From Massilia endophytica (lineage in GTDB: Bacteria > Pseudomonadota > Gammaproteobacteria > Burkholderiales > Burkholderiaceae_D): a stretch of DNA of 64,000 bases. The stretch is taken from positions 4,216,001 to 4,280,000 of the forward strand of contig NZ_CP088952.1 of the NCBI RefSeq assembly GCF_021165955.1, written 5' to 3'. Shown here one piece after another: positions 57,307-64,000 of this stretch; position 1 is the first letter of the stretch; every line of letters starts with the position of its first letter. A program made the position numbers and the translations under genes. The notes beneath the pieces were generated by a model. The model searched no databases. It was given only the letters and a program-made list of their open reading frames with translations, and had not been told where the DNA came from.

Positions 57307-58692
57307 TTATTTCAGGTCTTCGCCGCGGTATTCGACGTAGGCGCGGTCGCGCGTCTCGCGCTGGAATTCCTCGGCCGCTTCCACCATCTTGCGCTCGCGC
57401 AGGGCCAGGCGGGCCTCGTTACGCTTCTTCTCCTTGGACATGTCGTCGCTCTTGCGCTCCAGGACCTGGATCAGGTGGTAGCCGAAGCTGGTTTCGACGA
57501 CGCCGCTCACCTGGCCCGGCTGCAGGGCGTTCATCGCCTCCTCGAATTCCGGCAGGGCGTCGCCCGGATACAGCCAGCCCAGGTCACCGCCCTTGGCGGC
57601 CGAACCGTCCTGGGAATTCAGGCGGGCCAGCTCCTCGAAGGTGGCGCTCTTGTTGTCCAGGCGCTCCTTGAGTTCGGCCAGGCGGCGCTTGGCGTCGGCC
57701 GCAGTCTGGGTCGGCGTCACGCGCAGCAGGATGTGGCGGGCGTGGGTCTGCTGCACGGCGGCCGTGGCCTGGGCTTCGGCCAGGCTGCGCTTGTCCACCA
57801 GCTTCAGGATGTAGAAGCCGCCCACGGTCTTCATGGCGGGCGTGGTCTGCCCCGGTTTCAGCTTGCCCAGCGCGTCCGCGAACAGCGGCGGCAGGCGGTC
57901 GCTCGGGCGCCAGCCCACGGCGCCGCCCTGCAGCGCGTCCTGGGCGTCGGAATAGGTGGCGGCCATCTTGGCGAAGTCGGCGCCGGTGCGCAGCTGGCGC
58001 ATGACTTCGTCGGCGCGGGCCTGGCGCTGGGCGATGACTTCGGGCGTCGCGTTCTCTGGAATGCGGATGAAGATCTGCGAGATATTCAGTTCGAACTGCT
58101 CCTGCGCCGCCGCTTCCTGGGCCGCCAGGAAGCTGTCCACTTCCCCTTCCGAGATCTGGATCTTGCTGTCCACCTGGCTCTCGCGCAGGCGCTGCATGAT
58201 GATCTCCTCGCGGATCTCCTCGCGGAAGGCGGCGAAGGTGGTGCCTTCCTTCTCCAGCTGGTTGCGCAGCTGCTGCACATTCATCTTCTGCTGCTCGGCG
58301 ATGCGGGCGATGGCGCGGTCCAGGATGGTGTCGTCGGCGCGGATGCCCATCTCCTTGGCCAGCTGCAGCTGCGCGCGTTCCACGATCATGCGCTCCAGGA
58401 TCTGGCGCTGCAGGTCGGAGGCCGAGGGCAGCTGCACCTGCTGCTGCTGCATGCGGCGCACCACCGTGGTGACGCGGTCGCGCAGTTCGCGGCGCGTGAT
58501 CACATCATCGTTGACCACCACGGCGATCGAGTCGATCTCCTGGTTGGCCGACTGGCCCGGCGGCGTGAAGCCGCCCGCGGTCTGGGGAGCGGCCGCCGGC
58601 TGCGCGTTCTGGGCCCAGCTGGCGCTGCCCGCGCCCAGGGCGCACAGCAGGAGGACGGCGAGTTTGATGGAGTGCATACGGGTATTGCGCAT
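57307..58692 (-). CDS. surA: Periplasmic chaperone and peptidyl-prolyl isomerase SurA
   Basis: A 461-residue periplasmic foldase for outer-membrane proteins. The signal peptide ends SASWAQ. The N-terminal chaperone domain (about 45-195) begins IDSIAVVVNDDVITRRELRD; two parvulin domains follow (about 200-305, QIFIRIPENATPE; and 310-415, ARHILLRVTP...GGDLGWLYPGD), then the C-terminal helix. Starts at 58707 and 58677 are also possible; none has a strong ribosome site. Together with LptD, LptE and BamE it forms the outer-membrane assembly set in this window. Confidence 0.93.
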   Translation of the reverse strand: MRNTRMHSIKLAVLLLCALGAGSASWAQNAQPAAAPQTAGGFTPPGQSANQEIDSIAVVVNDDVITRRELRDRVTTVVRRMQQQQVQLPSASDLQRQILERMIVERAQLQLAKEMGIRADDTILDRAIARIAEQQKMNVQQLRNQLEKEGTTFAAFREEIREEIIMQRLRESQVDSKIQISEGEVDSFLAAQEAAAQEQFELNISQIFIRIPENATPEVIAQRQARADEVMRQLRTGADFAKMAATYSDAQDALQGGAVGWRPSDRLPPLFADALGKLKPGQTTPAMKTVGGFYILKLVDKRSLAEAQATAAVQQTHARHILLRVTPTQTAADAKRRLAELKERLDNKSATFEELARLNSQDGSAAKGGDLGWLYPGDALPEFEEAMNALQPGQVSGVVETSFGYHLIQVLERKSDDMSKEKKRNEARLALRERKMVEAAEEFQRETRDRAYVEYRGEDLK

Positions 58693-58747
58693 ATCGGGGA
58701 CGCTCATGTGTCGGGTGAAAAAGCGAAAGGCGTAGTGTAGCGCGGAA

Positions 58748-61003
58748 TCAGCGGCGGTAGCCCTCGTTCAGGCGCTGATAGCCAGGAATACTGTTTTTCA
58801 TCACTTCCAGCGCGTTGCCGAAGCCGAAACCGGACAGGCCGTTCAGCTCGAGCTGGACGAAGAACTGGGTGGAAGTCTTGTTCGCGGTGGTGACGAAGCG
58901 CTGGGCGCCCATGCGGAACACCCAGCAGTCGCAGTTGTATTCGAGGCCCACCAGGCTTTCCAGCACGCGGTGGTCCTTCAGCGAATAACTGAGGCGGCCC
59001 ACGCCGAACCAGCGCTGGGACAGCGGCCACTGGGTGGAGAAGTCCGCGTTCTTGAAGCTGTCGCGCACGTAGCGGTAGCCGGCGTTGAAGACCTTCTTCG
59101 GGCCCGGCTGGTACTGCATGGTGAGGTTTGAGCTCACCACGCGGCTCTCGCCGGGGCTGTACTGCACGGCGCTGTCCACCGCCCACGTTTCCGAGATGCG
59201 GCCCGTTGCCGCCAGCAGGAGGTCGGACTTGCTGTTGCTGACCTTCGCTTTCGGGTCCAGCTGCACGCGCTGGTCGTGGAAGTAGAAGCGCTGGCCGAAG
59301 GCCAGGCGCAGGCGCTCGGCGCCCGAGGCTTCCAGGAAGCGCGACACGACGGCGGCCGTGACCTGGTTGGCGTCGCTGATGCGGTCCGAGCCCACGAAGC
59401 GGTTCTCGCTGAAGATCTGCGAGAAGTTGAAGGTCGATTCGGCCGTGTCGAAGTTCGGGAAGTCCTTCTGCTCGCGGTAGGGCGTGTACACGTAGAACAG
59501 GCGCGGCTCCAGCGTCTGCGTCATGGCGCGGCCGAAGAGCTTCGCCTCGCGCTCGAACTCCAGGCCGGAATCGAGGGAGAAAGTGGGCACGGCGCGGCGC
59601 AGGGACTTCGACTCGTCCACGGCGGGCGTGTCGGGGTTGTCGTCCAGCTGGTAGGCGCTGGCGTTGAGCATCAGCTTGGGCGTGACGAAGAAGCTCGGGC
59701 CGATGATGGGATAGCTCAGCTGCGGCACGGCCACGAGGCGGTTGCCGCGCGTGAGGTCCGGATGCCAGAAGCGCGTCAATTCGCTGTCCACCTGCCAGTC
59801 GAAGCCGCCCACGTCGTAGCGCGCGGCGTGGAAGTTGATGGCGGGCAGGCGGTCGTAGGGGCGCGTCACGAACAGGCTCGGATCGGTGACCGAGTCCGGG
59901 TCCTGCAGCACCTGGTACTTCTGCACGCGCGCCGTCAGGCTCCAGTACTCGCCGCGGTAGTCCGTGCGCAGCTCGCGCAGCAGCTGGCGTTCGGCGCTGC
60001 TGGCCACCGTTTTCGAGAAGTCGTTCGGGTAGTTGTTGTCCGACGCGGCGCGCAGGTTCCAGCCGTAGCTCCAGTCCTTGGCCAGGGCCTGGGTGTGCGT
60101 GGACGTAAGCTGCCAGCGGTCGGTGCCCGTCTTGCGGTCGTGCGCCAGGTACTCGATGAAGCTGCGGCCTTCATAGTAGTTGCCCTCGTCCGTCTCGCCG
60201 ATGTAGCGGCCCACGGCGCCCACCTGCAGGCCGCGGCGCGAGATGTAGCGCGGCGACACGGTGAGGTCGCGGTTGGGCGCGATATTGAAATAGTAAGGCA
60301 CCGTCAGCTCCGCGCCGCCGCGCGAGCTGTAGCCCGGCAACGCGGGCAGCCAGCCCGAGCGCCGCGCGCCCGACAGCGAGAAGGACAGCGCGGGCGTGCC
60401 GATCAGGGGCACGTCCTTGAAATAGACCACGGTGCCCCCGGCGATGCCCACATCGCGGCCCGTGTCCAGGTTCAGGGTGCTGGAGCGCAGATACCAGTCC
60501 GGGTTCGGGCCCTGGCAGGTGCTGTAGGTGCCCTCCACCACGACGGCCTGCTCTTCGCTCAGGAAATCGATGCGCTGCGCCTTGCCTTGCGCATTATTCA
60601 ATTCCAGCTTGTAGGTGGGGTGCAGCATAAAACCCACACCCGTTTCCGTATTCAGGCGGAACTCGTCGGCCGTGTAATAGTCGCCAAAACGCCAGACGCG
60701 CACATTGTTCTTCGCCTCGATTTCCGCTTCCACATTGCGGTAGCAGGCCGATTCGGCGGTGACGCGCATCTTGTCGCGCACGATCTCGACGTCGCGCTCC
60801 AGTATCAGTTCGCGCTCCGGGCGGCCGCTGATTTCCTCGGCCTGGATGGTCACCGGCGCCTCCGGGTCCTCGACGCGGGCGGCGGGTTTCTGGGGTCCGG
60901 CGGGAAGCTGCTGGGCGTGCGAGGGCACCGCCGAAGCGGCGACCAGTGCGGTCAAGGCGTAAGCCCAGTGCTGCTTGTGTTGGGAGGCCAAAAACCAGCT
61001 CAT
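58748..61003 (-). CDS. lptD: LPS-assembly protein LptD
   Basis: A 751-residue outer-membrane barrel that inserts lipopolysaccharide in the outer leaflet. Signal peptide to about 30 (SHAQQ); an OstA/LptA-like beta-jellyroll (about 50-180: VTIQAEEISGRPERELILE, CYRNVEAEIEAKNNVRV, ADEFRLNTETG); the barrel occupies the rest, with the C-terminal LEYNCDCWVFRMGAQRF. Cys in SACYRN, YSTCQG and CDC correspond to the disulfides that gate maturation. It heads the lptD-surA-pdxA-rsmA operon and is divergent from amgK by 99 bases. Confidence 0.95.
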   Translation of the reverse strand: MSWFLASQHKQHWAYALTALVAASAVPSHAQQLPAGPQKPAARVEDPEAPVTIQAEEISGRPERELILERDVEIVRDKMRVTAESACYRNVEAEIEAKNNVRVWRFGDYYTADEFRLNTETGVGFMLHPTYKLELNNAQGKAQRIDFLSEEQAVVVEGTYSTCQGPNPDWYLRSSTLNLDTGRDVGIAGGTVVYFKDVPLIGTPALSFSLSGARRSGWLPALPGYSSRGGAELTVPYYFNIAPNRDLTVSPRYISRRGLQVGAVGRYIGETDEGNYYEGRSFIEYLAHDRKTGTDRWQLTSTHTQALAKDWSYGWNLRAASDNNYPNDFSKTVASSAERQLLRELRTDYRGEYWSLTARVQKYQVLQDPDSVTDPSLFVTRPYDRLPAINFHAARYDVGGFDWQVDSELTRFWHPDLTRGNRLVAVPQLSYPIIGPSFFVTPKLMLNASAYQLDDNPDTPAVDESKSLRRAVPTFSLDSGLEFEREAKLFGRAMTQTLEPRLFYVYTPYREQKDFPNFDTAESTFNFSQIFSENRFVGSDRISDANQVTAAVVSRFLEASGAERLRLAFGQRFYFHDQRVQLDPKAKVSNSKSDLLLAATGRISETWAVDSAVQYSPGESRVVSSNLTMQYQPGPKKVFNAGYRYVRDSFKNADFSTQWPLSQRWFGVGRLSYSLKDHRVLESLVGLEYNCDCWVFRMGAQRFVTTANKTSTQFFVQLELNGLSGFGFGNALEVMKNSIPGYQRLNEGYRR

Positions 61004-61102
61004 GAAAAGAACGCGTAAAACACCATTGAAGGCGAATTTTTAATTGGAATCCCTTATTATATGGGAATTGTCTCCATCAACCGGATTTCGCAGGCCGTTT
61101 TC

Positions 61103-62155
61103 ATGTCTTTATTGTCTAATTTGCCAGCAGGCGCCGCCGATGTTCGCCTGGTCCAGTTGAAAGAATGGCTGCAGAGCACGGGCCTGGTGCAGGCCGACTC
61201 CGCCCGCCCCGCCTCGGCCGACGCCAGCTTCCGCCGCTATTTCCGCATCGATGTGCTGCCCGAGCACCAGGCCGCACACGGCCCCACGCTCATCGCCATG
61301 GACGCGCCGCCCGAGCGCGAGAACGTGCCTGCCTTCGTGAAGGTGGACGGCATCCTCTCCGCGGCCGGCGTTTCCGTGCCCAAGATCGTGGCCGACGACG
61401 TGCCGCGCGGCTTCCTGCTGCTGTCCGACCTGGGCACCACCACCTATCTGCAGGCGCTCAACCACGACAACGCCTCCGCCCTGTACGCCGAGGCCCTGTC
61501 GGCCCTGGTGAAGATCCAGCAGCACAGCCAGCCCGGCCAGCTGCCGGAGTTCGACCGCGCCTTCATGCTGCGCGAGCTGAATATCTTCCCCGAGTGGTAT
61601 ATCGCCAAGCACCTCAACACCACGCTGACGGAGGCCCAGTCGGCGGAGCTGAACAAGGTGTTCGACACCATCATCGCCAATTGCCTGGCGCAGCCCCAGG
61701 TGACCATGCACCGCGACTACCACTCGCGCAACCTGATGTGGATGGACGAGAACAACCCCGGCATCCTGGACTTCCAGGACGCGGTCTATGGCCCCATCAC
61801 CTACGACGCGGCCTCCCTGCTGCGCGACGCCTATGTGTCCTGGGACGAGGAGCTGGTGCTGGACTGGGTGATCCGCTACTGGCAGCATGCCAGATCCGTG
61901 GGCCTGCCCGTACACAAGGACTTCGACGACTTCTACAAGGACTTCGAATACATGGCCCTGCAGCGCCACCTGAAGATCCTGGGCATCTTCTGCCGCCTGA
62001 ACTACCGCGACAACAAGCCAATGTACCTGGGCGACCTGCCGACCGTGATGGAGTACGTGCGCAAGACGGCGGGCCGCTACCGCGACCTCAAGCCCCTCCT
62101 CAAGCTGCTCGACACGCTGGAGAACGTCCAGCCCCAGGTCGGCTACACCTTCTGA
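61103..62155 (+). CDS. amgK: N-acetylmuramate/N-acetylglucosamine kinase AmgK
   Basis: A 350-residue phosphotransferase of the aminoglycoside-kinase (APH) fold. The Brenner motif HRDYHSRNLMW (about 215-225), the metal loop ILDFQDAVYGP and the N-lobe ASFRRYFRID are clear. In Pseudomonas AmgK phosphorylates MurNAc at the anomeric position for peptidoglycan recycling straight to UDP-MurNAc, by-passing MurA and so lowering fosfomycin sensitivity. The next gene murU confirms the assignment. The ATG at 61103 is preferred; an earlier in-frame start at 61061 lacks conservation. Confidence 0.92.
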   Translation: MSLLSNLPAGAADVRLVQLKEWLQSTGLVQADSARPASADASFRRYFRIDVLPEHQAAHGPTLIAMDAPPERENVPAFVKVDGILSAAGVSVPKIVADDVPRGFLLLSDLGTTTYLQALNHDNASALYAEALSALVKIQQHSQPGQLPEFDRAFMLRELNIFPEWYIAKHLNTTLTEAQSAELNKVFDTIIANCLAQPQVTMHRDYHSRNLMWMDENNPGILDFQDAVYGPITYDAASLLRDAYVSWDEELVLDWVIRYWQHARSVGLPVHKDFDDFYKDFEYMALQRHLKILGIFCRLNYRDNKPMYLGDLPTVMEYVRKTAGRYRDLKPLLKLLDTLENVQPQVGYTF

Positions 62156-62165
62156 GGACGCCAGC

Positions 62166-62873
62166 ATGAAAGCCATGATTCTCGCCGCCGGCCGCGGCGA
62201 ACGCATGCGTCCCCTGACGGACAGCTGCCCCAAGCCCCTGCTCAAGGTGCGCGGTCGCCCGCTCATCGAATGGCATGTGCTCAACCTCGTGCGCGCGGGC
62301 CTGAAGGACATCGTCATCAACCACGCCCACCTTGGCCACATGATCGAGGAGTACCTGGGCGACGGCAGCCGCTTCGGCGCTTCCATCGCCTATTCCGCCG
62401 AGAAGGAAGCCCTGGAAACGGCGGGCGGCATCGCCAACGCCATGCATCTGCTGGGCGATGAGCCCTTCCTCGTGCTCTCCGGCGACATCTACTGCCCGCA
62501 TTTCGATTTCAGCGAAGCGGTGGGCGTCCTGCACGACAAGGACATGTGGGGCAATGCCTATGCGGCCGACCAGCGCGACATCGCCTGGATCTGGCTCACG
62601 CCCAATCCCTGGCACAACCCCAAGGGCGACTTCGCGCTGAACATGTACACCGTGTCCGGCCAGGGCGAGCCCAAATGGAACTTCTCCAACATCGGCGTCT
62701 ACCGCCCCGAGATGTTCGACGGGATCACGCCGGGCCAGAAGGCGGGCCTGGGCAAGCTCCTATTCGAGTATGCGGACAAGGGCCTGATCGGGGGCGAGAT
62801 GTACGAAGGCGAATGGGTCAACGTGGGCACCGTGCAGCAGCTCGAACAGCTGAACGCGGCCATGAACGCATGA
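62166..62873 (+). CDS. murU: N-acetylmuramate alpha-1-phosphate uridylyltransferase
   Basis: A 235-residue nucleotidyltransferase with the pyrophosphorylase motif MILAAGRGERMRPLTDSCPKPLL at the N-terminus (Lys of CPKPLL), LVLSGDIYC for the metal Asp, and ETAGGIANAMHLLG. It converts MurNAc-1-phosphate and UTP to UDP-MurNAc. It starts 10 bases after amgK and overlaps pepP by 4 bases, forming a recycling operon. Confidence 0.92.
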   Translation: MKAMILAAGRGERMRPLTDSCPKPLLKVRGRPLIEWHVLNLVRAGLKDIVINHAHLGHMIEEYLGDGSRFGASIAYSAEKEALETAGGIANAMHLLGDEPFLVLSGDIYCPHFDFSEAVGVLHDKDMWGNAYAADQRDIAWIWLTPNPWHNPKGDFALNMYTVSGQGEPKWNFSNIGVYRPEMFDGITPGQKAGLGKLLFEYADKGLIGGEMYEGEWVNVGTVQQLEQLNAAMNA

Positions 62874-64000
62874 AGCCATATGCCGAGCGGCGCGCCCGCC
62901 TGCTGGCGCAGATGGAGAGAGGCAGCGTTGCCGTCCTCCCCACCGCACCCGAAGTGCTGCGCAACGGCGACAGCGACTACCCCTACCGCTTCGACAGCAG
63001 CTTTCATTACCTGAGCGGCTTCGGGGAACCGGAAGCGGTGCTGGTGCTGGTGGCCGAACGCGGCGACGCGCCTGCGCACAGTATCCTCTTCTGCCGCGAA
63101 AAGAACGAAGAACGCGAAATCTGGGACGGCTTCCGGCATGGTCCGGATGCGGCGCGCGAAGCCTTCGGCTTCGACATCGCCCATCCCATCGCCGCGCTGG
63201 ACGAGCAGATGGCGCAGCTGCTGGCCAACGCCACCACCCTCTACTGCCCCATGGGCCGCAACGCCGCCCAGGACGCGCAGGTGCGCGGCTGGCTGGAGAG
63301 CGTGCGCAAGCAGGCCCGCAGCGGCGTTGTGCCGCCCTCCTCCCTGCGCGATGTGCTGCCCATGATCGAGGAAATGCGCCTGCTGAAGGACGCCACCGAG
63401 CAGGCCATCATGCTGCGCGCGGGCCAGATTTCCGGCGCGGCCCATGCACGCGCCATGCGCGCCACGCGGCCCGGAAAATTCGAATACGAGATCGAAGCCG
63501 AGCTGCTTTACGAATTCCGCCGCAACGGTGCCCAGTTCCCGGCCTACACGCCCATCGTGGCCTCGGGCGCCAACAGCTGCATCCTGCACTACAACGCCAA
63601 CAACCGCCGCATGCAGGATGGCGAACTGGTTCTGATCGACGCAGGCTGCGAGCTCGATGGCTACGCATCCGACATCACGCGCACCTTCCCCGTCAACGGC
63701 CGCTTCAGCGGACCGCAACGCGACCTGTACGAACTGGTGCTGGCAGCGCAGAAGGCGGCGCTGGACGCCATCCAGCCCGGCAAGCCCTACTCCGCCATGC
63801 ACGACGCGGCCTTGCGCGTGCTGGCCCAGGGCATGCTCGACTTCGGCCTGGTCGACCGCAATCTCTCGGCCACGGTGGACGACGTCATCACCAACAAGCG
63901 ACACCTGCGCTTCTACATGCACGGCACCGGCCACTGGCTGGGCATGGACGTGCATGACACGGGCGCCTACCGCGACGTGACGCAGGCCGAGCGCCCATCG
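62870..64000 (+). CDS. pepP: Xaa-Pro aminopeptidase PepP (3' end beyond window)
   Basis: The first 377 residues of an about 440-residue metallopeptidase that cuts N-terminal residues before proline. The N-terminal creatinase-like domain includes YPYRFDSSFHYLSGFGEPEA and ILFCREKNEEREIWDG. The pita-bread domain has the metal Asp in LIDAGCELDGYASDITRTFP and His in YMHGTGHWLGMDVHDTG. The ATG overlaps the murU stop (ATGA), so it belongs to the same transcript. The frame is open to the last base; the final two Glu ligands lie outside. Confidence 0.95.
   Translation, partial: MKPYAERRARLLAQMERGSVAVLPTAPEVLRNGDSDYPYRFDSSFHYLSGFGEPEAVLVLVAERGDAPAHSILFCREKNEEREIWDGFRHGPDAAREAFGFDIAHPIAALDEQMAQLLANATTLYCPMGRNAAQDAQVRGWLESVRKQARSGVVPPSSLRDVLPMIEEMRLLKDATEQAIMLRAGQISGAAHARAMRATRPGKFEYEIEAELLYEFRRNGAQFPAYTPIVASGANSCILHYNANNRRMQDGELVLIDAGCELDGYASDITRTFPVNGRFSGPQRDLYELVLAAQKAALDAIQPGKPYSAMHDAALRVLAQGMLDFGLVDRNLSATVDDVITNKRHLRFYMHGTGHWLGMDVHDTGAYRDVTQAERPS

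Overview
The window is GC-rich, densely packed chromosomal DNA of a betaproteobacterium of order Burkholderiales, most likely an Oxalobacteraceae member of the Massilia/Duganella/Telluria type. This is inferred from the gene orders leuS-lptE-holA-proA-hemJ, bamE-dapB-exbB-exbD, lptD-surA-pdxA-rsmA and amgK-murU, from a PEP-CTERM protein, and from a TonB-receptor-linked sugar-acid locus. I see no phage, insertion sequence, integrase or CRISPR array. No stretch over 300 bases lacks a gene.

Region 1 (1-16.4 kb). After the end of an NTF2-like protein and a two-gene operon (unknown protein plus GNAT acetyltransferase) comes a uronic-acid glycan locus. A minus-strand operon encodes an exported GH2 beta-glucuronidase-like enzyme, an exported GH3 glycosidase, glucarate dehydratase and a LacI-family repressor. 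Facing them are a TonB-dependent receptor (minus strand) and, on the plus strand, uronate dehydrogenase, a GH105-DUF4861 protein and a second paralogous receptor. The logic appears to be: receptors import oligosaccharides, periplasmic GH2, GH3 and GH105 enzymes release (unsaturated) uronic acids and sugars, Udh oxidises uronate to aldarolactone, and GudD dehydrates glucarate. Several LacI-type palindromes sit in the promoters.

Region 2 (16.5-30.8 kb). Mostly single genes: uppP, recQ, an AraC regulator, an EamA exporter, a PEP-CTERM/HAF-repeat protein, a secreted amidohydrolase, trmB, a HIRAN-like membrane protein, small proteins, tRNA-Gly(CCC), pirin, an isochorismatase-like hydrolase, a TraB/GumN protein, an alpha/beta hydrolase and a short flagellin with a clear sigma-28 promoter.

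Region 3 (31-37 kb). A tight three-gene signalling operon: HDOD-GAF-histidine kinase, response regulator-PAS-GGDEF-EAL, and a protein made of 13 Sel1 repeats.

Region 4 (37-51.5 kb). MFS exporter and rlmL-like methyltransferase; the leuS-lptE-holA-proA-hemJ operon; an AraC regulator; a large compound inverted repeat at 46.42-46.60 kb running into a hypothetical gene; a VOC protein; a ParD-like antitoxin overlapping a methionine aminopeptidase gene, with a palindromic operator; and bamE-dapB-exbB-exbD-barstar.

Region 5 (51.5-64 kb). fur, hrcA and a HAD phosphatase; two tandem lipoproteins built from the same repeat; the lptD-surA-pdxA-rsmA operon divergent from amgK-murU-pepP, with pepP cut by the window end. 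Two families of short palindromic intergenic repeats (GTGTCCA...TGGACAC and GGGGACAGACCCC/TTTCTTAA) recur at gene borders.

The best candidates for little-described biology are the ParD-like/MAP overlap, the HDOD-kinase/c-di-GMP/Sel1 operon, the compound inverted repeat near 46.5 kb and the operator network of the uronate locus.
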